Source: Clostridiales bacterium
GTDB lineage: Bacteria > Bacillota > Clostridia > Oscillospirales > Oscillospiraceae
Length of the DNA: 64,000 nucleotides
Direction of reading: 5' to 3'
NCBI GenBank assembly: GCA_003150485.1
Contig: QALX01000004.1
Coordinates: 117,997 to 181,996 of the forward strand
Position 1 is the first letter of the stretch. Every line of letters begins with the position of its first letter. The notes beneath the pieces are model-generated. The model was not told the origin of the DNA and ran no database searches. It worked only from the letters and a program-made list of their open reading frames with translations. Shown piece by piece: positions 8,988-17,934 of the stretch. Made by a program: the position numbers and the translations under genes.

Positions 8988-9045
8988 TTCCGGGCGCAGC
9001 CCCGTTCCGATAAAAACACGTGAACTGATAAATGGAGGTACCATT

Positions 9046-9423
9046 ATGAATTATCCCGCTGAACTGAAGTATTCCAAGTCCCACGAATGGATCAAGATGG
9101 AGGGCGACGTGGCCGTCATCGGCATTTCCGACTTCGCTCAGGACGCTCTGGGCGATGTGGTCTTCATCAACCTGCCTGAGGAGGGCGACAGCGTCGCCGC
9201 CGGCGAGGCCTTTGGCGATGTGGAGTCCGTCAAGGCAGTTTCCGACCTGATCAGCCCGGTCTCCGGCGCCGTCTGCGCCGTCAACGAGGAGCTGCTGGAC
9301 GCCCCCGAGCTGCTCAATGAGGACCCCTACGGCGCCTGGATCATCAAGGTGGATCAGCTGGACAGCCAGGAAGAGCTGCTGGACGCCGCCGCCTATGAGG
9401 CCTTCTGCGCCCAGGAGGGCTGA
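9046..9423 (+). CDS. gcvH: Glycine cleavage system H protein
   Basis: The lipoyl carrier of the glycine cleavage complex, 125 residues (normal length). The lipoylated lysine is K63 in GDVESVKAVSD; other family marks are SHEWIKMEGDVAVIGISDFAQ and GDVVFINLPEEG. It shuttles the aminomethyl group between the P protein (next two genes), the T protein (previous gene) and dihydrolipoyl dehydrogenase (end of operon). It has its own ribosome site (GGAGG) 58 bp after gcvT-glyA, and one base separates its stop from the gcvPA start. Confidence 0.97.
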   Translation: MNYPAELKYSKSHEWIKMEGDVAVIGISDFAQDALGDVVFINLPEEGDSVAAGEAFGDVESVKAVSDLISPVSGAVCAVNEELLDAPELLNEDPYGAWIIKVDQLDSQEELLDAAAYEAFCAQEG

Positions 9424-9424
9424 T

Positions 9425-10741
9425 ATGGGAAGCTATATCCCCTCTACTCCGGCGGAGCGGCAGGCGATGCTGGAGGCCATCGGACTGAAGGACTACCGTG
9501 ACCTTTACCGCGATGTGCCTCAGAGCATGATCCTGGACCGTCCCCTGGACGTTCCCTCCGGCATGAGCGAGCTGGAGGTGAGCCGGACTATGACCGCCAT
9601 GGCGGAAAAGAACAGGGTCTTTTCCACCGTGCTCCGGGGCGCCGGCGCCTATGACCACTATATCCCCAGCATTGTCAAATACATCCCGGCCAAGGAAGAA
9701 TTCCTCACCGCCTACACCCCCTATCAGGCGGAGATGAGCCAGGGCGTGCTCCAGTCCATCTTTGAGTATCAGACCATGATCTGTGCCCTCACCGGCATGG
9801 ACGTCTCCAACGCCTCGGTCTACGACGGGGCCACCGCTGCCGCCGAGGCCGCCGCCATGTGCCGGGCCCGCAAGCGCACCGTCACCCTGATCTCTGCCGC
9901 CGCCCACCCGGACGTCATCAACACCGTGCGTACCTACTGCTACGGCACCGGCGACGAGCTGCGGGTGGTTCCGGTGAAGGACGGCAGAACCGATTTGGAC
10001 GCCCTGAAGGAACTGCTGACCCCGGATGTGGCCTCCTTCTACCTCCAGCAGCCCAACTTTTACGGCCAGCTGGAGGACGCCGAGGCCATCGGCCAGCTGG
10101 TCCACGAGGCCGGCGCCCTGTACATCATGGGCTGCAACCCCATCGCCCTGGGCATTCTGAAGACCCCCAGGGACTGCGGCGCAGACGTCGCCGTAGGCGA
10201 AGGCCAACCCCTGGGTATGCCCCTGAGCTACGGCGGCCCCTACCTGGGTTATATGGCCACCACCAAAAAATATATGCGCAAGCTCCCCGGCCGCATTGTG
10301 GGCGAGACCGTGGACAGCAAGGGAGAACGGGCCTACGTCCTCTCCCTCCAGGCCCGGGAACAGCACATCCGCCGGGAAAAAGCCAGCAGCAATATCTGCT
10401 CCAACCAGGCCCTGTGCGCCCTGACTGCCGGCGTCTACCTGTCCGCCATGGGGCCCCAGGGCATGGCAGAGGCCGCCCGCCAGTCCATGTCCAAGGCCCA
10501 CTATCTGGCCGACGCCCTCTGCCAGCTCTCCGGCGTCTCCCTGAAGTACCAGGGACCATTCTTCCACGAGTTCGTCACCGTGCTGCCTCAGGCAGATGCC
10601 GTTCTGGCAGCCCTGGAGGAAGCCGGTATCCTGGGCGGCCTGCCGGTGGAAGGGGGCGTGCTGTGGTGCGCCACCGAAAAGGTCTCCAAGGCGGAGCTGG
10701 ACCGCGCCGCCGCAATCGTAAAGGAGGTGCTGGCCAAATGA
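9425..10741 (+). CDS. gcvPA: Glycine dehydrogenase (decarboxylating), subunit 1
   Basis: N-terminal half of the split P protein, 438 residues, starting MGSYIPSTPAERQAML at an ATG one base after the gcvH stop. It pairs with GcvPB to form the PLP-dependent glycine decarboxylase that releases CO2 and loads the aminomethyl group onto GcvH. Visible family marks are YDHYIPSIVKYIPAKEEFLTAYTPYQAEMSQG (residue stretch near 75-110) and DGATAAAEAA. The PLP lysine is not expected here; it sits in GcvPB. The stop overlaps the gcvPB start by four bases (ATGA), consistent with equal expression of the two subunits. Confidence 0.96.
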   Translation: MGSYIPSTPAERQAMLEAIGLKDYRDLYRDVPQSMILDRPLDVPSGMSELEVSRTMTAMAEKNRVFSTVLRGAGAYDHYIPSIVKYIPAKEEFLTAYTPYQAEMSQGVLQSIFEYQTMICALTGMDVSNASVYDGATAAAEAAAMCRARKRTVTLISAAAHPDVINTVRTYCYGTGDELRVVPVKDGRTDLDALKELLTPDVASFYLQQPNFYGQLEDAEAIGQLVHEAGALYIMGCNPIALGILKTPRDCGADVAVGEGQPLGMPLSYGGPYLGYMATTKKYMRKLPGRIVGETVDSKGERAYVLSLQAREQHIRREKASSNICSNQALCALTAGVYLSAMGPQGMAEAARQSMSKAHYLADALCQLSGVSLKYQGPFFHEFVTVLPQADAVLAALEEAGILGGLPVEGGVLWCATEKVSKAELDRAAAIVKEVLAK

Positions 10742-12141
10742 AGCTGATTTTTGAAAAGAGCGTACCCGGAAGAGGGTGCAGCCTGCTGCCCCCCTGCGAC
10801 GTACCGGAGACCGCTCTGCCCGAGGCCCTGAAGCGGGAGAGCGCCCCGGCCCTGCCGGAGATAAGCGAAACCGACCTGTCCCGGCACTACACCGAGCTGT
10901 GCCACAACGTCCACGGCGTCAACTGCGGCTTCTATCCCCTGGGCTCCTGCACCATGAAGTACAACCCCCGCATTGACGAGGAGATGGCCGCCCTGCCTGG
11001 CTTTACCGGCGTCCACCCTCTGGCCCCCGCCCACACCACTCTGGGCTGCCAAGAAGTTCTGGACACCACCGCCCGCTACCTGTGTGAGATCACCGGTATG
11101 GACGGCATGACCTTCCAGCCCGCCGCAGGCGCCCACGGCGAATTCATCGGCGTGCTGCTCATCAAGCAGTACCACGATGCCCGGGGCGACAGCAAGCGGA
11201 CCAAGATCATCGTCCCCGACTCCGCCCACGGCACCAACCCCGCCACCGCCGCCATGTGCGGCTTTGAGGTGGTGAACATCGACTCCGCCCCCGACGGCTG
11301 TGTGGACCTGGAAGCCCTGAAGGCCGCTCTGGGCGATGACACCGCCGGTCTGATGCTGACCAACCCCAACACGGTGGGCATCTTTGACGAAAACATTCTG
11401 GAGATCACCCGTCTGGTCCACGAGGCCGGCGGCCTGTGCTACTACGACGGCGCCAATCTGAACGCGGTCATGGGCGTGGTGCGCCCCGGCGACATGGGGT
11501 TTGACTGCGTCCACATGAACCTGCACAAGACCTTCGCCACCCCCCACGGCGGCGGCGGGCCCGGCGCAGGTGCCGTGGGCTGCAAGGCATTTCTGACCCA
11601 GTTCCTGCCCCACCCCGCCAGCATGGAGGGCGAGGGCCACATCCAGGTGCGCGGCTTCGCCGCCAGCTTCCTGGTGGTGGTAAAAGCCCTCACTTACCTG
11701 CTGACCCTGGGCCGGGAAGGCATCCCGGAGGCAGCTCAGAACGCCGTCCTCAACGCCAACTATCTGATGCGGAAGATTCAGGGCACCTTTGAGCCCGCCT
11801 TTGACCGGATCTGTATGCATGAGTTCGTGCTGGATCTGGGCCACTTCCACAAAGAAACCGGCGTCTCCGCTCTGGATGTAGCCAAATCCCTCATCGACTA
11901 TGGGATGCATCCGCCAACCATGTACTTCCCCCTGATCGTCCACGAGGCCCTGATGCTGGAGCCCACCGAGACCGAGAGCAAGGACACTTTGGACTGGGCC
12001 GCCGAGGTCTTCCGCCAGTTGTATCAGCTGGCCCATGAGGACCCGGAATTGATGCACAACGCCCCCCACAACGCTCAGATCGGCCGGCCCGACGAGGTCC
12101 GCGCCGCCCGGAAGCCCGTGCTGCGCTGGGAGAAGGTATGA
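10738..12141 (+). CDS. gcvPB: Glycine dehydrogenase (decarboxylating), subunit 2
   Basis: C-terminal, PLP-binding half of the split P protein, 467 residues. The PLP lysine is K264 in NLHKTFATPHGGGGPG; YPLGSCTMKYNP and PAAGAHGEFIG are further family motifs. With GcvPA it decarboxylates glycine. ATG 10738 overlaps the gcvPA stop, and its own stop overlaps the lplA start in the same ATGA fashion, so gcvPA-gcvPB-lplA are translationally coupled. A much longer open frame exists upstream in this register, but it lies inside gcvPA and is not coding. Confidence 0.96.
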   Translation: MKLIFEKSVPGRGCSLLPPCDVPETALPEALKRESAPALPEISETDLSRHYTELCHNVHGVNCGFYPLGSCTMKYNPRIDEEMAALPGFTGVHPLAPAHTTLGCQEVLDTTARYLCEITGMDGMTFQPAAGAHGEFIGVLLIKQYHDARGDSKRTKIIVPDSAHGTNPATAAMCGFEVVNIDSAPDGCVDLEALKAALGDDTAGLMLTNPNTVGIFDENILEITRLVHEAGGLCYYDGANLNAVMGVVRPGDMGFDCVHMNLHKTFATPHGGGGPGAGAVGCKAFLTQFLPHPASMEGEGHIQVRGFAASFLVVVKALTYLLTLGREGIPEAAQNAVLNANYLMRKIQGTFEPAFDRICMHEFVLDLGHFHKETGVSALDVAKSLIDYGMHPPTMYFPLIVHEALMLEPTETESKDTLDWAAEVFRQLYQLAHEDPELMHNAPHNAQIGRPDEVRAARKPVLRWEKV

Positions 12142-13124
12142 TACAGACCATTCAAACCTTTCTGAGCGATCAGGCCGACCCCTACTACAACCTGGCGGTG
12201 GAGCAGTACCTGCTGGAAACCGTGGAGGAAAACTGCTGCATCCTCTACCTGTGGCAGAACAGCAACACCGTGGTCATCGGGCGCAATCAGAACGCTTGGA
12301 AGGAGTGCCGCACCACCCTGCTGGAACAGGAAGGCGGGCATCTGGCCCGCCGCCTCTCCGGCGGCGGGGCGGTGTTCCACGACCTGGGGAACCTGAACTT
12401 CACCTTCCTGGTCCCCACGGCGGATTATGATGTGGAGCGTCAGCTCTCCGTCATCTGTACTGCCTGCCGGGAGTTGGGCATCCCGGCGAAAATCTCGGGA
12501 CGGAACGACGTGGTCGTCGAGGGCCGCAAGTTCTCCGGCAACGCCTTCTACCAGAACGGCGGCCGCTCCTACCATCACGGCACCCTGCTTATCCACGTGG
12601 ACACGGAGAAGATGGGGCGCTACCTCAGCCCCTCCAAGGCCAAGCTGGAGGCCAAGGGAGTGGAGTCCGTGCGTTCCCGGGTGGTCAACCTGCGGGAATA
12701 CCGTCCCGGCCTGACCTGCCGGCAGATGGAGCAGCAGTTGATTGCGGCCTTCGAGTCTGTCTACGGCCTTTCTGCGGAGCCTCTCTCCCCGGACTGTCTG
12801 GATCAGACGTATATCGACGGCCTCCGCCGGCGGAACGGCAGCCGTGAATGGCTCTACGGCCCCAAGCTCCCCTTCGCCTTTTCCTGCGAGGGACGGTTCC
12901 CCTGGGGCGACATTTTGCTCCAGCTCCAGGTGGAGTCCGGCCAGGTCCGGCAGGCCCAGGTCTACTCCGACGCCATGGATTGGACTGTGGCCCCCCAGCT
13001 GGAGCAGGCTTTGCCAGGCTGTCCCTTCTCTCTGGACGCTTTGCAAAGCTGCATCCGCACGAAACTGAGCCAGCCCGATATCCGGGAAGACCTGTGCCGG
13101 ATGCTGGCAGAACAGGAGATTTGA
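12138..13124 (+). CDS. lplA: Lipoate-protein ligase A
   Basis: Activates free lipoate with ATP and transfers it to the GcvH lysine; 328 residues. Motifs are NTVVIGRNQNAWKEC, then GGHLARRLSGGGAVFHD and ISGRNDVVVEGRKFSGNAFY, which together form the lipoate/AMP pocket of the LplA family, followed by an accessory C-terminal domain. It overlaps gcvPB by four bases. Its place inside the gcv operon suggests its main client is GcvH and that the organism scavenges lipoate; no lipA/lipB was seen in the window. Confidence 0.93.
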   Translation: MIQTIQTFLSDQADPYYNLAVEQYLLETVEENCCILYLWQNSNTVVIGRNQNAWKECRTTLLEQEGGHLARRLSGGGAVFHDLGNLNFTFLVPTADYDVERQLSVICTACRELGIPAKISGRNDVVVEGRKFSGNAFYQNGGRSYHHGTLLIHVDTEKMGRYLSPSKAKLEAKGVESVRSRVVNLREYRPGLTCRQMEQQLIAAFESVYGLSAEPLSPDCLDQTYIDGLRRRNGSREWLYGPKLPFAFSCEGRFPWGDILLQLQVESGQVRQAQVYSDAMDWTVAPQLEQALPGCPFSLDALQSCIRTKLSQPDIREDLCRMLAEQEI

Positions 13125-13125
13125 T

Positions 13126-14511
13126 ATGAACGACTTCCAACTGATTGTCATCGGCGCCGGGCCCGGCGGCTATGTGGCGGCCCTCCGGGCCACCAAACTG
13201 GGGCTGCAGGTGGCTGTCGTGGAACGCCGGGAGACCGGCGGCACCTGCCTCAACCGGGGCTGTATCCCCACGAAAACTTTGCTGCACTCCTCTCAGGTCT
13301 ACCAGGCCATCGCCAACGGCGAACACGCTGGAATCACCGCCCAGTCGGTCCAGGTAGACATGGCGGCCATCTTCGCCCACAAACGGCAGGTCTCCCAGCA
13401 GCTGGCCGACGGCATCGAGTCCATGTTCCAAAAAGCCGGGATCACACTGCTCCGCGGCGCCGCCGCCATCACGGCGCCCAACACCGTCCAGGTGACCGGT
13501 CCTGACGGCGAACAGACTTACACCGCCGACGACATCCTGATCGCTACCGGCTCTGTCCCCGTCCGCCCCCCCATCCCCGGCCTGGAACTCCCCGGCGTAA
13601 TGACCTCCGATGAGTTGCTGGAGGGCAGCGACCACCTGTACCGCTCCATCGTCATCATCGGCGGCGGCGTCATCGGGGTGGAATTCGCCACCTTCTACAA
13701 CGATCTGGGGTGCGAAGTCACCGTCCTTGAGGGGATGAACCGACTCCTCCCCACCCTGGACCGGGAGTTGGGCCAGAATCTGGGATTGATCCTGAAAAAG
13801 CGGGGCGTGAAGGTGATCACCGGCGCCACAGTAGAGGGCGTAGAGCAGGCCAAAGACGGCCTCACCGTCCGGTTTGCCACCAAAAAGGGCACCGACGCTG
13901 TCACCGGCGAAAAAGTGCTCTGCGCCATCGGCCGCAGGGCCTATTGGGACGGTCTCTTCGCCGGCGACTTCATCCCAGAGAGCGACGGGAAGCGCCTCCT
14001 GGTGGACGCTCGCTACCAGACCTCCCTCCCCCACGTCTACGCCATTGGTGACGTGTCCTCCCAGGTACAGCTGGCCCACATGGCCTCTGCCCAGGGCACT
14101 GCCGTAGCCGAGCTCCTGTGCGGCAGCGGGAGCGACGTAGACCTGAACGTGGTCCCCAGCTGTATCTACAGCCGCCCGGAAATCGCCGTGGTTGGCCTGA
14201 CCGAGCAGGAGGCCAAGGAGGCAGGTATCCCCGCCAAAACCGGCAAATGCGTCATGTTCGGCAACGCCAGAACAGTGATTGTGGACGGCGACCGCTGCCT
14301 GATGAAAATCGTAGCCCGCTCGGACAGCCATGAGATCATCGGCGCCCAGCTCATGTGCGAGCACAGCACTGATATGATCTCCGAGCTGGCCCAGGCCATC
14401 GCCAACCATTTGACTCCGGCACAGCTGCTGCGGGCCATGCGGCCCCATCCCACCTTTGCCGAGGCTATGACCGACGCACTGGAAAACCTGGCGGAAAAGC
14501 TAACGGACTGA
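13126..14511 (+). CDS. lpdA: Dihydrolipoyl dehydrogenase (glycine cleavage L protein)
   Basis: FAD- and NAD-dependent reoxidation of the dihydrolipoyl arm of GcvH; 461 residues with no fused lipoyl domain. Visible features are the FAD-binding GAGPGGYVAALRA at residues 10-22, the redox-active disulfide C41/C46 in GGTCLNRGCIPTK, an NAD Rossmann fold IIGGGVIGVEFA, and the dimerisation-domain active site HPTFAE near the C-terminus. It starts one base after the lplA stop and is the last gene of the operon, followed by a terminator. Confidence 0.95.
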   Translation: MNDFQLIVIGAGPGGYVAALRATKLGLQVAVVERRETGGTCLNRGCIPTKTLLHSSQVYQAIANGEHAGITAQSVQVDMAAIFAHKRQVSQQLADGIESMFQKAGITLLRGAAAITAPNTVQVTGPDGEQTYTADDILIATGSVPVRPPIPGLELPGVMTSDELLEGSDHLYRSIVIIGGGVIGVEFATFYNDLGCEVTVLEGMNRLLPTLDRELGQNLGLILKKRGVKVITGATVEGVEQAKDGLTVRFATKKGTDAVTGEKVLCAIGRRAYWDGLFAGDFIPESDGKRLLVDARYQTSLPHVYAIGDVSSQVQLAHMASAQGTAVAELLCGSGSDVDLNVVPSCIYSRPEIAVVGLTEQEAKEAGIPAKTGKCVMFGNARTVIVDGDRCLMKIVARSDSHEIIGAQLMCEHSTDMISELAQAIANHLTPAQLLRAMRPHPTFAEAMTDALENLAEKLTD

Positions 14512-14525
14512 CACAGTGAAAAAGC

Positions 14526-14577
14526 AAACCGTCCCGACCGTACCGTATGGGTACTGCCGGGGCGGTTTTTCGTTTTT
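14526..14577 (+). terminator. Terminator of the glycine cleavage operon
   Basis: An imperfect 18-position stem (14526-14543 with 14551-14568, a few wobble or mismatch positions) ends in a T run, just downstream of lpdA. Confidence 0.85.
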
Positions 14578-14581
14578 CGCC

Positions 14582-15295
14582 TCAGAGGGATTCCCGCTGC
14601 AAAGGCTCGCTCAACAGGCGCACATCAGGCAGCTCCAAAAAACGGCAGGCACGTCTGGTGGCCGCCCGGTAGCGGTGGGACTCGTCCTCCCGAAAGGGGA
14701 GGTGGTACAGAAATAGGTGGCGGGGGCGCAGAATCTCTTCCACAAATACCCGCCCCCTCTTTTTGGTCACCCAGGGGAAGTTCAACAGGGCCAGGTCAAT
14801 TTCCACGCCCCGAAGGTGCTCCGCCAGAGCAGTGCTGGCCACGGTGCAGTCCCCGGGAATCAGGACCCGGAACCGGCCGTCCGAGAGCAGCAAACCGTAG
14901 TGGGGCGCCGGCGGAACCCCATCCCCTTCATGGGGCAGGCGGAAAAAGCGGAGTTCCAGCCCGCCAAGGGTGACGGTCACTGCTCCCCCCTGGAGCAGAA
15001 GCTGGCCGCCAAACTCCGGCTCTGGCAGAATCAGCTTCGCCTGGGGCCAAAGCTCTTTTGCCCGGGCAGTGAGCGTCCGGTCGTAGTGGTCCCGGTGGCA
15101 GTGGGTAAAGCAGATCACATCCGGAGCGGTAAAGGCCTCCTCTGCCTGCATCCGCGCCCACAGCTCGGGCGAGACGGTGGAAAACCCCTCCGCCTGCCGG
15201 GTATGCAGGGCGTCCACCCAGATGCGATGCGGGCCCATCTGTAAGGAAACGCCGGCATTGGCGCTGAGGGAAACACTGTACGCTGAAACCGACAT
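14582..15295 (-). CDS. MBL-fold metal-dependent hydrolase (UlaG/YfnI-like)
   Basis: A 237-residue metallo-beta-lactamase-fold protein. The metal-binding signature is FTHCHRDHYD (HxHxDH) in the first third, and IPGDCTVAS provides the later metal-bridging acid. It resembles the L-ascorbate-6-phosphate-lactonase-like (UlaG) branch of the fold in its early HxHxDH and short linker; the substrate is unknown. The start is placed at ATG 15295 because GGAAAGGAGG precedes it; the frame extends 25 codons upstream without a ribosome site. It is a single gene, convergent with the gcv operon. Confidence 0.75.
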   Translation of the reverse strand: MSVSAYSVSLSANAGVSLQMGPHRIWVDALHTRQAEGFSTVSPELWARMQAEEAFTAPDVICFTHCHRDHYDRTLTARAKELWPQAKLILPEPEFGGQLLLQGGAVTVTLGGLELRFFRLPHEGDGVPPAPHYGLLLSDGRFRVLIPGDCTVASTALAEHLRGVEIDLALLNFPWVTKKRGRVFVEEILRPRHLFLYHLPFREDESHRYRAATRRACRFLELPDVRLLSEPLQRESL

Positions 15296-15495
15296 AGCAG
15301 CCTCCTTTCCGACTCGGAACAGCCCTTCTCTTTTCCCTGACAGTATACAGCGGCGGCACCCGGATTGCAATTTCCGCTGTGCCGTGGCTTTTTCTCAAAG
15401 CTCCTGCTTTGTTCTCATTTCTTGAAAAAATGGCTGAACCACGGCACCATTTAAAAACTTTCCTGACAGTCGAGTGGAAAAACGGGCCCAAAACA

Positions 15496-15525
15496 TTGAC
15501 TTCTCCTCGCTCCCTGGGCTATCCT
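15496..15525 (+). promoter_or_regulatory. Probable sigma-A promoter of the membrane HTH regulator
   Basis: TTGACT, an 18-bp spacer and TATCCT lie upstream of the ribosome site AAGGAGATGAT of the next gene. Moderate match to consensus. Confidence 0.5.
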
Positions 15526-15562
15526 GAATGCACCCGGGATACTACGACAAGGAGATGATCCT

Positions 15563-16618
15563 ATGGAAAACAAAAAGAGCTTCGGCGCCTACATCTGCGC
15601 CCAGCGCAAGGCTCTGGGGATGACCCAGAGGGAATTCGCCGACAAGCTGTTTCTCACTGAATCCGCCGTCAGCAAATGGGAGCGAGGGATGAGCTATCCA
15701 GACATCACCATGATCCGAGACATCTGCGCCATCCTCGGGGTATCGGAACACGAACTGCTCACCGCAAGCGAGGACGTAGAGGCCCGCACCGCCGACCAAC
15801 TGGCCAAGCGCTACCTGCGCCTGCTCCGCCAGTTCCGTCTGATACAGTATATCCTATATGGCGGTACGGCCCTAATCTGTTTTATCTGCAATCTGGCGGT
15901 TGGGCACGCCCTGGACTGGTTCTGGGTGGTGCTGACCTCAGAGCTCCTCTGCGCCAGCCTGACGCTGCTGCCAGCGCTGGTGGAGCGGCAGCGGGGACCA
16001 ATCACCCTGGGAGCCTTTACCCTCTGCCTGGAGCTGCTGATGCTCACCTGCGCCCTATTCACCGGTACGCCGGACTGGTTTCCGGTGGCGGCCCTGGGGA
16101 CGCTGCTGGGGCTGTCGGTGGTCTTTCTCCCCTATGTACTATACGCACTGCCCCTCCCCAGTTTCCTCTCCAACAAAAAGGGGCTGCTCTACTTCAGCGC
16201 AAACACCGTTCTGCTTTTGCTGCTGATGCTGACCGTGGACTGGTACGGCTCCAATGACTGGTTCCTGACCACCGGTCTGATCATCGCGCTTTATTGCCTG
16301 CTGCTGCCCTGGGGCTGCTTTCTGTTTGTCCGCTACCTGCCCTGGAACGGCTGGTTCCGCGCCGCCTGCTGTCTGACGCTGACCGGCCTGATGGAGCTGG
16401 TCTCCAATGGCCTGACCAACTGGTTTGTGTCCGTTCAGGTCTATGAAGGAGCCGTTCCGCCGCCCCTTCGCCTCCTGCCGGCATTCAACCTGACGGACTG
16501 GCAGGACCCCCTCCTGCTCAACGGCAATATCACGCTGCTTGTAGCCCTCTCCTTCTGGGCGGCCGCCCTGATCTGTGTGGCCCTGGGCATCCGTAGCGCC
16601 CGGCTCCGCAGCCACTGA
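15563..16618 (+). CDS. XRE-family regulator with a multi-pass membrane domain
   Basis: A 351-residue fusion of an N-terminal helix-turn-helix and a membrane domain. Residues 1 to about 65 form an XRE/Cro HTH (QRKALGMTQREFADKLFLTESAVSKWERG is the recognition region). From about residue 90 there are roughly eight or nine hydrophobic segments with short loops. Such membrane-tethered XRE proteins are common in clostridia and presumably link an envelope or small-molecule signal to transcription; the signal and targets are unknown. It is monocistronic, with its own promoter-like sequence and terminator. Confidence 0.8.
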   Translation: MENKKSFGAYICAQRKALGMTQREFADKLFLTESAVSKWERGMSYPDITMIRDICAILGVSEHELLTASEDVEARTADQLAKRYLRLLRQFRLIQYILYGGTALICFICNLAVGHALDWFWVVLTSELLCASLTLLPALVERQRGPITLGAFTLCLELLMLTCALFTGTPDWFPVAALGTLLGLSVVFLPYVLYALPLPSFLSNKKGLLYFSANTVLLLLLMLTVDWYGSNDWFLTTGLIIALYCLLLPWGCFLFVRYLPWNGWFRAACCLTLTGLMELVSNGLTNWFVSVQVYEGAVPPPLRLLPAFNLTDWQDPLLLNGNITLLVALSFWAAALICVALGIRSARLRSH

Positions 16619-16631
16619 ACTGAAACCAACA

Positions 16632-16668
16632 AAAGCCGCAGAGAAACGCTTCTCTCTGCGGCTTTGCC
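16632..16668. terminator. Bidirectional terminator between the HTH regulator and the spoVAC unit
   Basis: A 13-bp perfect stem (16632-16644 with 16653-16665). T residues lie on the plus-strand side and A residues precede it, so it can serve both convergent units. Confidence 0.75.
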
Positions 16669-16674
16669 CGTGTA

Positions 16675-16788
16675 TCACACCTTTTTCTTCCCGGTCTTCT
16701 CTTTCCCCTGGAGCTCCGGCACCGGCGGTGCATCGTTGCGGGGCTTGGTATGGGTCCGCTCGGGCCGTTTCATCCCCTGTTTTGCCAT
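16675..16788 (-). CDS. Small basic proline-rich protein downstream of spoVAC (37 aa)
   Basis: A 37-residue open frame beginning MAKQGMKRPERTHTKPRNDA and ending in a lysine-rich tail, too short for routine gene finding. Its ATG (16788) lies behind GGGGGAAGAG, a good ribosome site, and starts 12 bp after the spoVAC stop on the same strand; the terminator hairpin follows closely. It is strongly basic and proline-rich with no hydrophobic segment. The context suggests a spore-related role or a co-expressed small partner of SpoVAC, but no function can be assigned from sequence. Confidence 0.6.
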   Translation of the reverse strand: MAKQGMKRPERTHTKPRNDAPPVPELQGKEKTGKKKV

Positions 16789-16800
16789 CTCTCTTCCCCC

Positions 16801-17247
16801 TTACTTCCCCAAGCCAATCAGCTGCAAAATAATGCCGTAGATTACGCTGGAGCCGATGCCAAAAACCAGCACCGGCCCGGCAATGGTGAACATCTTGGCA
16901 GCCATACCGGTGACGAAGCCCTCGCTTTTAAATTCCATGGCCGGGGCCACAATGGAGTTGGCAAAACCGGTCACCGGCACCAGAGTTCCCGCCCCGGCAT
17001 GTTTGGCCAGCTTTTCGTACAGGTCCAGGCCGGTGAACAACGCCGCCGCCAGAACCAGTGTGATGGTCGTCGTTGTGCCGGCATCCTCCCACGTCATACC
17101 CAGATACTGATAGAATTCCTGAAGCGCCTGGCCAATACAGCAGATCCCGCCGCCAACACAGAAGGCCCAAACCATGTTTTTCCACATGGGAGAGGGCTTT
17201 GACTTCTCATTGACCAATTTCCCATATTCCTGATCTGTCATATCCAT
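16801..17247 (-). CDS. spoVAC: Stage V sporulation protein AC
   Basis: Membrane component of the SpoVA channel, which moves Ca-dipicolinate into the forespore and out at germination. It has 148 residues with about four hydrophobic segments; typical SpoVAC stretches are WAFCVGGGICCIGQALQEFY, GTLVPVTGFANSIVAPAMEFKSEG and the glycine-rich ending. The start is set at ATG 17247 behind AAAGG; a GTG four codons upstream is possible. spoVAD and spoVAE, its usual neighbours, are not adjacent, so the locus is split in this genome. It is followed by a 37-residue gene. Confidence 0.93.
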   Translation of the reverse strand: MDMTDQEYGKLVNEKSKPSPMWKNMVWAFCVGGGICCIGQALQEFYQYLGMTWEDAGTTTTITLVLAAALFTGLDLYEKLAKHAGAGTLVPVTGFANSIVAPAMEFKSEGFVTGMAAKMFTIAGPVLVFGIGSSVIYGIILQLIGLGK

Positions 17248-17301
17248 CGTTCTCAACACCTTTCTTCCCTACAGTATGGCACAGAAGTTCCCCGGCTATA
17301 C

Positions 17302-17336
17302 AAAAACCTCCAGCTCATCCAGAGCTGGAGGTTTTT
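17302..17336. terminator. Terminator after the AhpD-like gene
   Basis: A perfect 15-bp stem (17302-17316 with 17322-17336) with A and T flanks on both sides. It ends the minus-strand AhpD-like transcript ahead of spoVAC. Confidence 0.85.
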
Positions 17337-17351
17337 CCTGCGTTTGAACCG

Positions 17352-17708
17352 TTACTTGTCGAAATCGTGTTCAAATTCGTTGACTGCTGCCAACAGATAA
17401 GTGGAGGAATACGCCATGCTGGGGCCCGCGCCGAAGCCGCCTGCGGCCACCATTGCAGCGTCCAGAATTTCCTGTCTGGTGGCGCCCGCCTGATAGGCGT
17501 TGTAGACGTGGACCACAATGCAGTACTTACAGCGGTTGTAGGCTGCGATGCCCACGCTGATCAGTTCCTTGGTCTTGACATCCAGGGCGCTGGCCTCAAA
17601 AGCGGCGTTCTGCAGGCTCATAAATGCCTGTACCGTCATACCCTCTTCCTTGGAAATGTCGTTTACGCCATTCATAAAGTCGTTCAAAATTGCTCTTACG
17701 TCTTCCAT
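17352..17708 (-). CDS. Carboxymuconolactone decarboxylase / AhpD-like protein
   Basis: A 118-residue all-helical protein of the AhpD-like superfamily. The redox motif is C60-x-x-C63-x-x-x-H67 in NRCKYCIVVHVYNA, preceded by the conserved AFEASALDVKTKELISVGIA helix. Members act as alkylhydroperoxidase-type thiol reductases or as small decarboxylases; the CxxCxxxH motif favours the peroxidase or redox branch. The ribosome site AGGAGG precedes ATG 17708. It is divergent from an HxlR regulator 226 bp away, a common pairing for oxidant or aldehyde response, so that regulator probably controls it (inference). Confidence 0.87.
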   Translation of the reverse strand: MEDVRAILNDFMNGVNDISKEEGMTVQAFMSLQNAAFEASALDVKTKELISVGIAAYNRCKYCIVVHVYNAYQAGATRQEILDAAMVAAGGFGAGPSMAYSSTYLLAAVNEFEHDFDK

Positions 17709-17934
17709 CTCATAAACCTCCTGAATTACATTGATACGTTGTCAAGGAAGCCGCCGGTGCAAACCGCAACACGGTTTGTCCGCCGCCTCTGCATTTTTAA
17801 GTATAACGGAGCTCAACCGCTGAGACAAGACCATCGCAAATTTATAAGTTACTATTCAATTCCATAGCAGCTTGCCTAAACCATATTGGGCCACTATAAT
17901 AGGGACAGAGAAAAGAATTGAGGTGTTTCATATT

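Noticed and set aside
6228..9044. A 938-codon open frame antisense to gcvT-glyA
   Set aside because: It mirrors the codon structure of the real gene in GC-rich DNA, is low in complexity (Gly, Val, His, Asp-rich) and has no family motifs.
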